Below are positions 28,322 through 37,217 of a stretch of 64,000 nt of DNA, one piece after another. Positions within the stretch are counted from its first letter, which is position 1. The number at the start of each line of letters is the position of its first letter. A model generated the notes under the pieces. The model searched no databases. It was not told where the DNA came from and saw nothing but the letters and a program-made list of their open reading frames with translations. The DNA is taken from assembly GCA_947474645.1 (NCBI GenBank), contig CANJJD010000003.1:62001-126000 (forward strand), read 5' to 3'. The translations under genes and the position numbers were made by a program. This DNA comes from Alphaproteobacteria bacterium. GTDB lineage: Bacteria > Pseudomonadota > Alphaproteobacteria > Micropepsales > Micropepsaceae.

Positions 28322-28390
28322 CTGATTCCCCCGGTTGCGGGCCTTACCGGCCTCGTCTAGCCTTATCTCAACAACAAGATGGGGGACGCT

Positions 28391-28807
28391 ATGCTGGAAT
28401 TCCTATCCGCTGCAATCCTTCTGGCCATGACGGGCGGCGCCTGGGCCGGCGCCGACACCAAGGTGCTGGACCATCACGTCGCCAACATGAAGACCGGCGA
28501 CCTGAACGCGGTCCTTTCCGACTATTCGCCCGATGTCGTGGTCGTAACCCCCGCCGGCGTCTTTTCGCCCGACGGCGTGTTCACGGGTTCGGACATCCGC
28601 AAGCTGTTCACCATGCTGACCGCCAAGGACAGCCTGCCCGGCAACAAGACCATGCAGACCAAGTACCAGAATGCCGGGGCCGACACCTCGATCATGCAGT
28701 GGGTGCAGTTCAAGGGCACACCCAAGGAAATTTCCGGCTATGACGTCTTCGTGACCCGCGGCGGCAAGATCGTGTTCCAGACTGTCACGATCAACGCCAA
28801 AAAGTGA
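28391..28807 (+). CDS. Exported SnoaL/NTF2-like protein
   Basis: This 138-residue protein has a short signal peptide (about residues 1-20, ending AWAG) followed by a SnoaL-like cone-shaped fold: VLDHHVANMKTGDLNAVLSD then VVVVTPAGVF and a C-terminal strand GKIVFQTVTINAKK. Such domains act as small-molecule isomerases or binding proteins. It is translationally coupled to the amidase (GTGA overlap), so it probably serves the same pathway. An in-frame ATG at 28379 would add four residues. Confidence 0.62.
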   Translation: MLEFLSAAILLAMTGGAWAGADTKVLDHHVANMKTGDLNAVLSDYSPDVVVVTPAGVFSPDGVFTGSDIRKLFTMLTAKDSLPGNKTMQTKYQNAGADTSIMQWVQFKGTPKEISGYDVFVTRGGKIVFQTVTINAKK

Positions 28808-30324
28808 GCGGAATTGACCGTCGCACCATGCTGGAGATTGCCACAGGTGCCGCCTTGCTAGCCTCATCGCAGGCCGCCCAGGCGGCCATCCCTGAAATCG
28901 TGCGCATGGATGCGCGCAGCCTGGCCGCCGCCATCGCGGCGAAAAAACTGTCCTGCGTCGAGGTGATGGCCGCTTACCTGGATCACATCGGCAAATTCAA
29001 TCCCAAGGTCAACGCAATCGTCGCGCTGCAGGATCGTGACGGGCTGATGGCCCAGGCGCGCGAACGCGATGCGCAACTGGCGCGCGGCCAGGTTATGGGA
29101 CCGCTGCACGGCTTTCCCCATGCGGTGAAGGACCTGATCGCGGTGAAGGGGATCAAGTTCACCTCCGGTTCGCCCATCATGAAGGATTTCGTGCCCACCC
29201 AGGACGCGCTGGTGGCCGAACGCATGCGCGCCGCGGGCGCCATCTTCATCGGCAAGACCAATGTGCCGGAGTTCGGATTGGGCTCGCACACCATCAATCC
29301 GGTCTATGGCCCCACGCTTAATCCCTACAACCTGACCAAGTCGGCCGGCGGCAGCAGCGGCGGCGCCGCAGTGGCGCTGGCGCTGCGCATGCTGCCGGTG
29401 GCGGACGGCACCGATTATGGCGGGTCGCTGCGCAACCCGGCGGGGTGGAACAATGTCTTCGGCTTCCGCACCAGCTTCGGGGTGGTGCCGGCCACAGGTG
29501 ACGAAGTCTGGCTTGCGGGGCAAAGCGTGGCCGGGCCGATGGCCCGCACCGTGGATGACCTTGCCCTGCTGCTGTCGGTGCAGGCCGGTCATGACCAGCG
29601 CGCGCCCTTGTCGGATACCGGCAGCGGCAAGCGGTTTGCGGCGGCGCTGGAAAGCAGCGTCAAAGGCAAGCGCATCGCCTGGCTGGGCGACCTGAAGGGC
29701 TTTGCTCCTTATGAGCCGGGCGTGCTGGACACCTGCCGCGCCGCGCTCAAGAGCTTTGAGTCCCTCGGCTGCGTGGTGGAAGAGGCGGTGCCCAACCATC
29801 CCTTCGAGCCGGTGTGGCAGGCCTTCATCAAGATCCGCCAATGGCAAAGCGGCGGCGGCTTCCGCGTCCACTACAATGATCCGGCCAGGCGCGCCTTGCT
29901 CAAGCCCGAAGCGGTCTGGGAAGTCGAGAACGGGGCGAAGCTGTCGGCATTCGAGGTGCTGGATGCCTCGATCGTGCGCACCGCCTGGTCCAATGCCGTG
30001 CAGCGGCTGTTTGGCAAGTATGATTACCTGTTGATGCCGACGGCGCAGACCTTCCCCTTCGACATCAACGAGACCTGGCCGCACCAGATCGCCGGCCAGA
30101 CCATGCGCACCTATCATGAATGGATGAAGGCGATCTGCCTGATCACCATGTCGGGCTGCCCGTCGCTGGCGGTGCCCGCCGGCTTCGGCCCGCAAGGGTT
30201 GCCCATGGGTCTTCAGATCATCGCGCCCGTCCATCACGAGATGGACTGCCTGAAGCTGGCGCATGCCTATGAGATGGCGACGCACTGGACCTCGCGCCAT
30301 CTGCCGCCGCTGCTCACGGCCTGA
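28804..30324 (+). CDS. Amidase signature family enzyme with Tat-like leader
   Basis: This 506-residue hydrolase belongs to the amidase signature family, which cleaves C-N amide bonds. The catalytic triad is Lys109 (HAVKD), a cis-serine in GGSSGG (residues 182-187) and nucleophile Ser208 in DYGGSLRNPA. The N-terminus RRTMLEIATGAALLASSQAA looks like a twin-arginine leader, implying periplasmic action. Start GTG overlaps the preceding stop as GTGA; the next gene overlaps at TGATG. The natural amide substrate is unknown. Confidence 0.85.
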   Translation: MSGIDRRTMLEIATGAALLASSQAAQAAIPEIVRMDARSLAAAIAAKKLSCVEVMAAYLDHIGKFNPKVNAIVALQDRDGLMAQARERDAQLARGQVMGPLHGFPHAVKDLIAVKGIKFTSGSPIMKDFVPTQDALVAERMRAAGAIFIGKTNVPEFGLGSHTINPVYGPTLNPYNLTKSAGGSSGGAAVALALRMLPVADGTDYGGSLRNPAGWNNVFGFRTSFGVVPATGDEVWLAGQSVAGPMARTVDDLALLLSVQAGHDQRAPLSDTGSGKRFAAALESSVKGKRIAWLGDLKGFAPYEPGVLDTCRAALKSFESLGCVVEEAVPNHPFEPVWQAFIKIRQWQSGGGFRVHYNDPARRALLKPEAVWEVENGAKLSAFEVLDASIVRTAWSNAVQRLFGKYDYLLMPTAQTFPFDINETWPHQIAGQTMRTYHEWMKAICLITMSGCPSLAVPAGFGPQGLPMGLQIIAPVHHEMDCLKLAHAYEMATHWTSRHLPPLLTA

Positions 30325-32528
30325 TGCGCCGGCGCACCCTGCTGGAGGCAGGCAGCCTACTTCCCTTGATGCGCATACCTGCGGCGCGCGCCGCCACATC
30401 CGGCATGGCGGCCAAGGTCACGATGCACCAGGGCCGCGCCACCCTGTTCATTGACGGCAAGCCCGTGCAGCCCGTGATCTATGCCCTGACCGATACGCCG
30501 GGCGGGCGCTGGACCTGGGAAGAAATACCCCGCGAGAATATCGAGAACTTTACCAAGGCCGGCATCGCGCTGGTGCAGGTGGATATCTGGTTGGAATATA
30601 TCTGGAAGGGCGATGCGCCGCTGGAGATGGATCTGGTGCGGCGCCAGATCCGCGGCGTGCTGGATGTGAACCCCCAGGCCGCCATATCCATCCGCCTGCA
30701 TGTCAACGCGCCCCCTTGGTGGAATGACGCGAACCCGGACGAAATCACCCAGTATGCCGATGGTCCGGTGGCCGACATTCCCGAGCGCGGCCTGCACCGG
30801 CCCCTGGAACATGATCTGGACCGCACGCCCCGCGCCAGCATGGCGTCCCTGAAATGGCGCGTGGAGTCCGGCGCGCGGCTGAAGGAATTTTGCCAACGCC
30901 TGTCCACCACGCCGGAAGGCGCAAGCGTCTATGCCATCCACCCGTCCGCGGGCGTCTATCACGAATGGCATTATTGGGGCTTCATCGAGCACGATCCCGA
31001 CACCGGCCCCTGCATGACGCGTTATTTCCGCCAGTGGCTGGCGGAAAAATACAGGACAGACGAAAAACTGCGTGCCGCCTGGAACAATCCATCCGCGTCC
31101 CTGGCCACCGCCGCCGTTCCGCTGACAGAGCAGCGCCGCGCCACCTCCGACGGACTGTTCCGCGATCCGCAGAAGGAACGGCAGGTCAGCGATTATTTCG
31201 AATGCCAGCACCAGGCGGTGGCGGACTCCATCATCCATTTCTGCCGCATCGCCAAGGAAAGCTGGAACCGGCCCTTGGTGACCGGTGTCTTCTACGGCTA
31301 TTTCTTCATCCTGTTCGGCCGGCCCCAGACCGGCGGTCACCTGGCGCTGCAACGTTTGCTGAACTCGCCATGGGTGGATTATCTCAGCGCGCCGCAAGCC
31401 TATGCCACCCAGTTCCGCGGCATCGGCGGATCGGGCCAGGCGCGCGGCCTCGCCGAATCCTTGCGCCTGCACGGCAAACTCCTGCTGGACGAGATGGACC
31501 AGGAGCCGGCCAGCTATCGCAAGACCGGCAAGGAGGCGCCCGCGCTGCTGGCCGACAGCGTCGCCATCCTGCGGCGCAATGTGATCCAGACCCACACCCA
31601 GGGACATGGCTTCTGGTATTACGATTTCGGACCGGGACGCGACGCCAAGGGCTGGTGGGACGATCCCGTGCTGATGCACGAGATCGGGAACCTGCGCGGC
31701 GTGCTGGCGCCTTATTATGACAAGCCGTATGTGCCGCAGGCCGATGTGGCATTGGTCTATGACACCGACTCTTTCTATTACACCGCCGCCTATCCCGATC
31801 AGGATCCGGTGATCTCACCCCAATTGGTGGACCGCATGGCGCCGCACGCCTATCGCAGCGGCACCGGCTTGGACATCTTCCATCTGGGCGACCTGGAGCG
31901 CGCGGAATGGGACCGCTACAAGGCGGTGGTCTTCGCCAACACCTTCCTGCTGACCGATGCGCAAAAGCGTTTCATCCGGCGCAAGGTGGCCGCGAACGGC
32001 CGACACCTGTTATGGACCATGGCGCCGGGCATCACCGATGGCGCGCGCAAAAATGACGCCTGGATCAGCGAAGTGACCGGGATGACGGTGGCGCGACGCG
32101 AACTGACCGGGCCGCCGCAAGCCACCTTGCGCTTTGCCGGGCAGACCCGCGCGCTTGGCATGCCCAAGAGCTTCAAGCCCTTCTTTGCCGTGACCGACCC
32201 AGCGGCCACGCCGCTCGGCACCCTGGATGGCGCCGGCGCGGTCATCCTGGCGCGAAAAAATCGCCCGACGCACACGAGCTGGTTTTGCAGCCTGCCGCCC
32301 AATGATGACCAGTTGCTCAGCCATGTATTCCGCCAAGCGGGTGCGCATATGTATCTGCCGCCGGGGACTGTGGTTCATGCCGGCGGCGGCGTGGTCTGCA
32401 TCCACAGCCTGGATGGCGGTTCGCACGAGCTTGTGCTGAAGAACGGCAAGCGGGTCGCGCTGTCGCTGCCGCCGCGCTCCACCAGTCTTTATGACGCGCA
32501 AAGCGGCGCCACCCTGATCGCCGGATGA
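30324..32528 (+). CDS. GH42-like glycoside hydrolase (putative beta-galactosidase) with Tat leader
   Basis: This 734-residue protein begins with a twin-arginine-type signal (MRRRTLLEAGSLLP). A clan GH-A TIM barrel follows, of beta-galactosidase type. The likely acid/base Glu214 is in YHEWHYWGF and the likely nucleophile Glu390 in LLLDEMDQEP. A trimerisation-like domain (about 465-600) and a C-terminal beta domain follow. The residue before Glu214 is His, where classical GH42 enzymes have Asn, so specificity may differ. It is coupled to the upstream amidase gene by a TGATG junction. Confidence 0.68.
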   Translation: MRRRTLLEAGSLLPLMRIPAARAATSGMAAKVTMHQGRATLFIDGKPVQPVIYALTDTPGGRWTWEEIPRENIENFTKAGIALVQVDIWLEYIWKGDAPLEMDLVRRQIRGVLDVNPQAAISIRLHVNAPPWWNDANPDEITQYADGPVADIPERGLHRPLEHDLDRTPRASMASLKWRVESGARLKEFCQRLSTTPEGASVYAIHPSAGVYHEWHYWGFIEHDPDTGPCMTRYFRQWLAEKYRTDEKLRAAWNNPSASLATAAVPLTEQRRATSDGLFRDPQKERQVSDYFECQHQAVADSIIHFCRIAKESWNRPLVTGVFYGYFFILFGRPQTGGHLALQRLLNSPWVDYLSAPQAYATQFRGIGGSGQARGLAESLRLHGKLLLDEMDQEPASYRKTGKEAPALLADSVAILRRNVIQTHTQGHGFWYYDFGPGRDAKGWWDDPVLMHEIGNLRGVLAPYYDKPYVPQADVALVYDTDSFYYTAAYPDQDPVISPQLVDRMAPHAYRSGTGLDIFHLGDLERAEWDRYKAVVFANTFLLTDAQKRFIRRKVAANGRHLLWTMAPGITDGARKNDAWISEVTGMTVARRELTGPPQATLRFAGQTRALGMPKSFKPFFAVTDPAATPLGTLDGAGAVILARKNRPTHTSWFCSLPPNDDQLLSHVFRQAGAHMYLPPGTVVHAGGGVVCIHSLDGGSHELVLKNGKRVALSLPPRSTSLYDAQSGATLIAG

Positions 32529-32622
32529 CGCGGCGCAGCAATCTTTTCGCAGGATAAGACGCGCATTCCACTGGCCTTGATCCGGAATCGCGGGGCACAC
32601 TGCGGGCGGGCGCGGGGATAAA

Positions 32623-34383
32623 ATGGCAAAAACTCTTCCCAAAAAAGACGTGGTCATCATGGGCCTGGGCTGGACCGGGTCCATCATCGCCCAGGAGCTG
32701 ACCGAGGCGGGGCTGAATGTGGTCGCCATCGAGCGCGGTCCCTGGCGCGACACCGCCACAGATTTCAACATCGGCTATATGCCCGACGAGCTGCGCTATG
32801 CGGTGCGCCGCGACCTGTTCCTGCAGCCTGCCCAGGAAGCCATGACCATGCGCAACACAGCAGACCAGACCGCGCTGCCGATGCGCGATTACGGCTCCTT
32901 CCTGCCGGGCCATGGCGTGGGCGGCGCCGGCGTGCACTGGAACGGATTTACCTGGCGCTATTACCCGTCCGACTTTGAATGCAAGAGCCACCTGACCAAG
33001 CGCTATGGCGCCAGGAAGATCGCCGGCCTGCAATTGCAGGATTGGGGCGTCACCTATGACGAGGTCGAGCATTGCTACGACCGTTTCGAATACCTCTGCG
33101 GCGTCTCAGGAAAAGCCGGGGTGATCAACGGCCAGGTGCAACCGGGCGGCAATCCGTTCGAAGGCAATCGCGCCCGCGAATATCCCAACCCGCCGCTGAA
33201 GATGCCCTATTCCTCCACCCTGTTCGGGGAGGCGGCGCGCAACATGGGCTTGCATCCCTTCCCCGCCCCGTCCGCCAACATGTCGCGCGCCTATATCAAC
33301 CCGCTGGGCATCGCCATGGGCGAATGCACCTATTGCGGCTTCTGCGAGCGCTTCGGCTGCGGCAACTATTCCAAGTCCAGCCCCCAGACCACCGTGCTGC
33401 CGGTCCTGATGAAGAAGCCGAACTTCGAGGTCCGCACCGAATGCGAGGTCTTGAAGATCAACCTGCGCCCGGACGGCAAGACCGCCAAGTCCATCACCTA
33501 TGTGGACAAGGCGGGCGCTCAGTTCGAGCAGCCGGGTGATATCATCGTGCTGTGCGGCTATGGGTTGATGAATGTGCGCATGATGTTCCTGTCGAACATC
33601 GGCAAGCCTTATGATCCCAAGACCGGTGAAGGCGTGGTGGGGCGCAACTACTGCTACCAGACCGGCGGCGGCGGCGCCTCGATGATTTTCAACGACAAGC
33701 GCTTTAATCCATTCGTCGGCGCCGGCGCGCTCTCCATGCAGGCGCATGACTTTAATGGCGACGCCTTCGATCATTCCAACCTGGATTTCGTCGGCGGCGC
33801 CACCATCGGGTCGGGCGAAAGCAACGGCCGGCCGATCAATTCGCGTCCCACCCCGCCGGGCACGCCGCGCTGGGGATCGAAATGGAAAGCAGCCACCGCC
33901 AAGACGTACGGCCATGTGATGGGCATCGGCGGCTCGGGCTCCAGCTATGCCATCCGCGAGAATTACCTGGACCTGGATCCTACTTATACCGACCGCTTCG
34001 GCCGGCCCTTGCTGCGCATCACCTTTGAATTCCCCGACAATGATTTGCGCATGCAGAATTATGTCAGCAAGCAGGTGGAGAAGATCGCCCGCTCGCTCAA
34101 TCCCGACATCCTGACCTTGGGCAAGGTGCGCAGCGGGTGGAACGCGGTGCCCTACCAGTCCACCCATAATACCGGCGGCGCGGTGATGGGCAGCGATCCC
34201 AAGACCAGCGCCCTGAACAAATACCTGCAGAGCTGGGACGTCTCCAACCTGTTCGTGGTGGGCGCTTCGGCCTTCCCGCAGAACGCGGCGCAGAATCCCA
34301 CTGGCACCGTGGGGGCGCTGGCTTTCTGGGCGGCCGAAGCCATTCGCGACCGCTATATCAAGGCGCCGGGTGCGCTGAACTAG
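32623..34383 (+). CDS. GMC family FAD-dependent oxidoreductase (gluconate 2-dehydrogenase large-subunit type)
   Basis: This 586-residue flavoenzyme oxidises sugars, polyols or sugar acids in its family. The FAD site GLGWTG lies at residues 14-19, with MRDYGSFLPGHGVGGAGVHW near residue 95. A cysteine cluster Cys235, Cys238, Cys241 and Cys246 (ECTYCGFCERFGC) could ligate an iron-sulfur centre. The C-terminal histidine is in YQSTHNTGG and the asparagine in QNPTGT. It has no signal peptide; homologues are exported with a Tat-bearing small subunit, which is absent here. Confidence 0.82.
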   Translation: MAKTLPKKDVVIMGLGWTGSIIAQELTEAGLNVVAIERGPWRDTATDFNIGYMPDELRYAVRRDLFLQPAQEAMTMRNTADQTALPMRDYGSFLPGHGVGGAGVHWNGFTWRYYPSDFECKSHLTKRYGARKIAGLQLQDWGVTYDEVEHCYDRFEYLCGVSGKAGVINGQVQPGGNPFEGNRAREYPNPPLKMPYSSTLFGEAARNMGLHPFPAPSANMSRAYINPLGIAMGECTYCGFCERFGCGNYSKSSPQTTVLPVLMKKPNFEVRTECEVLKINLRPDGKTAKSITYVDKAGAQFEQPGDIIVLCGYGLMNVRMMFLSNIGKPYDPKTGEGVVGRNYCYQTGGGGASMIFNDKRFNPFVGAGALSMQAHDFNGDAFDHSNLDFVGGATIGSGESNGRPINSRPTPPGTPRWGSKWKAATAKTYGHVMGIGGSGSSYAIRENYLDLDPTYTDRFGRPLLRITFEFPDNDLRMQNYVSKQVEKIARSLNPDILTLGKVRSGWNAVPYQSTHNTGGAVMGSDPKTSALNKYLQSWDVSNLFVVGASAFPQNAAQNPTGTVGALAFWAAEAIRDRYIKAPGALN

Positions 34384-34482
34384 GGCCGCCAGGGGTACCG
34401 CGGCGCGGGTTTTTGGCGTAAAACTCCAGGGCGAAGCGATTGCGACGGCGCAAGGCCCGGACAAATCGCGGCAGGGAACGTC

Positions 34483-35931
34483 ATGATCCTGAAACAGCGC
34501 CTGATGGTTTGCGCCAGTGTCGGCCTGATGGCCGGCGCGACCGTGCCGGCCGACGCGGCGCCCTGGGTGCGCGGCTATGTCGTGGGCCAGTATGAATATG
34601 CCTTCCGCTATGGCGGACGCCCCGACTATTCCAAAGGCGCCTATGTCGAGCCGGGGGTGGATTGCCCGCGCGGCAGCACGGTGCACCTGGCCAGTCCCGA
34701 ACAGACAAAGATCGCGATCTCGCGCCAGAAGTGGCGCTCGAGCCAAGAGATCGACTGGATCACTGCGCCGCCGGGCGTGGAAAAGGTCAGCACGCCGGGC
34801 CTGACCCGCCGCCATATCTGGGCGCGGGCGATGTCGTATCGCGGCTATGCCCGCGGCATCGAGACCTATGTGAATCCCTGGGCCACCGACGATCCCGGCC
34901 AGCCGCAAGTCACAAGCCGGATCGGCGACGGCTTCAACCTGGACGGCAAGATCAAGGATAACGACTTCATCAGCCCCGACGGCGAGAAGGGTATCGACAA
35001 CGCCCTGTACCGCGCCTGGGGCTGCGACGCGCCCTGGCGGGGCGGCGGCAACGCCACCTTGGACCTGCGCGCCAACGACAAGATGCAGGAAGGCCTTTAC
35101 ACCATGGTGGTGCGGGTCTCCGGCAACAAAGACCCATTGAACGACGATGACGCGGTGCTGGAGATCGGCTATTCGCCCGACAATATCGTCAAGGATGCGC
35201 GCGGCGGCATCGCGGCGGATTATTCCTATCGGATTCTCAAGTCGGCGCAGTACACCAAGCTGAAAGCCAAGATCAAAAACGGCGTGGTGGAGACCGAACA
35301 GGCCGAACTGCATTCCCCGCGCATCGCCTGGTTCTATGACCAGACCGGCGACACCAATTTCGCCCAGGGCAAAGTTCGCTTGAACATGTCGCCGGACGGT
35401 CTTTCCGCCACCGGCATGCTGGGCGGCTACCGCAACTGGCGCGACCTTTATGCCGAAAACACCTTCGCCCAGGATGGCGGCCAGCAGGGCACGCGCGAGC
35501 ACGAAGATGCCGTGTCGCTCTATTACGCCCTGCGCCGCAATGCCGACGGCATGTTGAACCCCAAGACCGGCCGCTATGACGGCATTTCCTCGGCCTATCG
35601 CCTCAAGCTGTCCGGCGCCTATGTGGTGGACCCCGACCGGCCGATGGAGATTCCCAAGCTGGCCCAGGAAGAAGCGCGCAAGGCCGCCTTCGAGGGCATC
35701 AAGCAGGCCGTGATCCGGGGCGCCGACAGCCGCATTCCGCAGGACGTGCCCCCCGGCACCACCGAAGCCTCCTATCCGGCGCTGGAACATGAAATGGACG
35801 GGCTGGTCAGCCGGGAATATTTCCTCAAGATCCTGGACCGGCCGCATTATGCCGATGAAGACAAGAAACAGGCGGCACCCAAGCAACAGGTGCGCAACGA
35901 CGCGCCCGTGATCCTGGCGCAGGATCCGTAA
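34483..35931 (+). CDS. Exported protein of unknown function
   Basis: I do not recognise this 482-residue protein. It has a signal peptide (about residues 1-26, ending ADAAP). The mature part is rich in Tyr, Asp, Gly and Pro, without membrane helices or heme motifs. Recognisable blocks include DALYRAWGCDAPWRGGGN, VVRVSGNKDPLNDDDAVLEI and HEDAVSLYYALRRNADG. It lies between the GMC oxidoreductase and the PLP enzyme in the same direction, so it may be a periplasmic partner of that pathway. Confidence 0.6.
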   Translation: MILKQRLMVCASVGLMAGATVPADAAPWVRGYVVGQYEYAFRYGGRPDYSKGAYVEPGVDCPRGSTVHLASPEQTKIAISRQKWRSSQEIDWITAPPGVEKVSTPGLTRRHIWARAMSYRGYARGIETYVNPWATDDPGQPQVTSRIGDGFNLDGKIKDNDFISPDGEKGIDNALYRAWGCDAPWRGGGNATLDLRANDKMQEGLYTMVVRVSGNKDPLNDDDAVLEIGYSPDNIVKDARGGIAADYSYRILKSAQYTKLKAKIKNGVVETEQAELHSPRIAWFYDQTGDTNFAQGKVRLNMSPDGLSATGMLGGYRNWRDLYAENTFAQDGGQQGTREHEDAVSLYYALRRNADGMLNPKTGRYDGISSAYRLKLSGAYVVDPDRPMEIPKLAQEEARKAAFEGIKQAVIRGADSRIPQDVPPGTTEASYPALEHEMDGLVSREYFLKILDRPHYADEDKKQAAPKQQVRNDAPVILAQDP

Positions 35932-35972
35932 CGCATTTCACAAAACACAGTTCACCAATCTGGGAGGGGCAT

Positions 35973-37172
35973 ATGACGACACGCCGCAGGAGTTTTCTGG
36001 AAGGGGCCGTTGGCCTGCCCGCCGCCCTGGTGGCTTTGGTTGGCGGCGGCGCGCCCGCCGCGGCGGCGGCGCCCAAGCGCGACCTGCTGGCCGAACTGAA
36101 GGTGCGGCCCTTCATCAATGCGGCGGGCACCTACACCACCCATTCCGGTTCGCTGATGCGCCCCGAGGTGATGGAAACGATCAACTATGCCTCGCAATAT
36201 TTTGTCGAGGTGGAAGAGCTGCACAATGCGGTGGGCAAGCGCATCGCCGAGCTGACCGGCTCGGAAGCCGCCATGGTGACCTGCGGCGCGGCCTCCGCAC
36301 TGACCCTGGCCACAGCGGGGGTGCTGACCGGCACAGACCGCCAAAAGGTCAACCAGATTCCCGACCTGACGGGAATGAAGAACGAAGTCATCGTCCAGAA
36401 AGCCCATCGCTTTCCCTATGACCATGGCATCCGCAACACCGGCGTCAAGATGGTGGAAGTGACGACGCGCGCCGAACTGGAACGCGCCGTCAACGAAAAG
36501 ACCGCCATGATGTTCTTCCTGAATTACGCCAACAACCATGGCGAGATAAAGGACGCCGAATTCGTCGAGATCGGCAAGAAGCTCAACATCCCCACCTTCA
36601 ACGATGCCGCCGCCGACGTGCATCCGGTGGAGAATGTCACCAAGTGGGTCAAGATGGGCTTCGACCTGGTGTGTTTTTCCGGCGGCAAGGCGCTGATGGC
36701 GCCACAATCCTCCGGGCTGCTGCTGGGCCGCGCCGACTTGATCGCCGGCGCCCGCGCCAACAACAGCCCGAGCTCCGGCACCATCGGACGCGGCATGAAG
36801 GTCAACAAGGAAGAGATGCTGGGCATCCTGGTCGCCCTGGAATCCTTCCTCAGCCGCGATCACGACAAGGAATGGAAGGAATGGGAACGGCGCGCCAATG
36901 TGATCATCGCCGCCGCGACCTCTGTGCCCGGGGTGACCGCGGAAATGTATCTGCCCGAAATATACAACCGCTGGCCCCATATCCGGGTGAGCTGGGACGA
37001 AGCCAAGACCGGCATCAACAAGGCCGATGTGGTGCGCAAGCTGCGGGCGGGAGAGCCTTCGATCTTCATCCTGTCCAACCAGCATGGGCTGGACCTGGGC
37101 GCCATCACCTTGCGGCCGGGCGAGGAACGCATTGTCGCGCGCCGGCTGAAGCAGGAATTGACGGCCGTTTAG
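35973..37172 (+). CDS. SelA-like PLP-dependent enzyme with Tat signal
   Basis: This 399-residue fold-type I PLP protein resembles selenocysteine synthase and D-glucosaminate-6-phosphate ammonia-lyase-type enzymes. The PLP lysine is Lys239 in CFSGGKALMAPQSSG, and the ring-stacking aspartate region is NDAAADVHP. The N-terminus TTRRRSFLEGAVG followed by a hydrophobic stretch to AAAAAPK is a strong twin-arginine signal, unusual for a PLP enzyme. An exported deamination or elimination on an amino acid or amino sugar acid is a reasonable inference given the RidA encoded two genes downstream. Confidence 0.75.
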   Translation: MTTRRRSFLEGAVGLPAALVALVGGGAPAAAAAPKRDLLAELKVRPFINAAGTYTTHSGSLMRPEVMETINYASQYFVEVEELHNAVGKRIAELTGSEAAMVTCGAASALTLATAGVLTGTDRQKVNQIPDLTGMKNEVIVQKAHRFPYDHGIRNTGVKMVEVTTRAELERAVNEKTAMMFFLNYANNHGEIKDAEFVEIGKKLNIPTFNDAAADVHPVENVTKWVKMGFDLVCFSGGKALMAPQSSGLLLGRADLIAGARANNSPSSGTIGRGMKVNKEEMLGILVALESFLSRDHDKEWKEWERRANVIIAAATSVPGVTAEMYLPEIYNRWPHIRVSWDEAKTGINKADVVRKLRAGEPSIFILSNQHGLDLGAITLRPGEERIVARRLKQELTAV

Positions 37173-37217
37173 AAACATTCCCCTATGCTGCCGCAAATCC
37201 CGGCAGTGAAGGCGATC

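Noticed and set aside
28804-30324. GatA (glutamyl-tRNA amidotransferase subunit A)
   Set aside because: The amidase signature is present, but the Tat-like leader, missing GatB/GatC partners and catabolic context argue for a general exported amidase.
33106-35886. Long open frame of 926 codons on the minus strand
   Set aside because: It runs antisense to the GMC oxidoreductase and the exported 482-residue gene, which have clear domains or signal peptides. Its composition (His, Gly, Ala and Arg-rich) is typical of shadow frames in GC-rich coding DNA.
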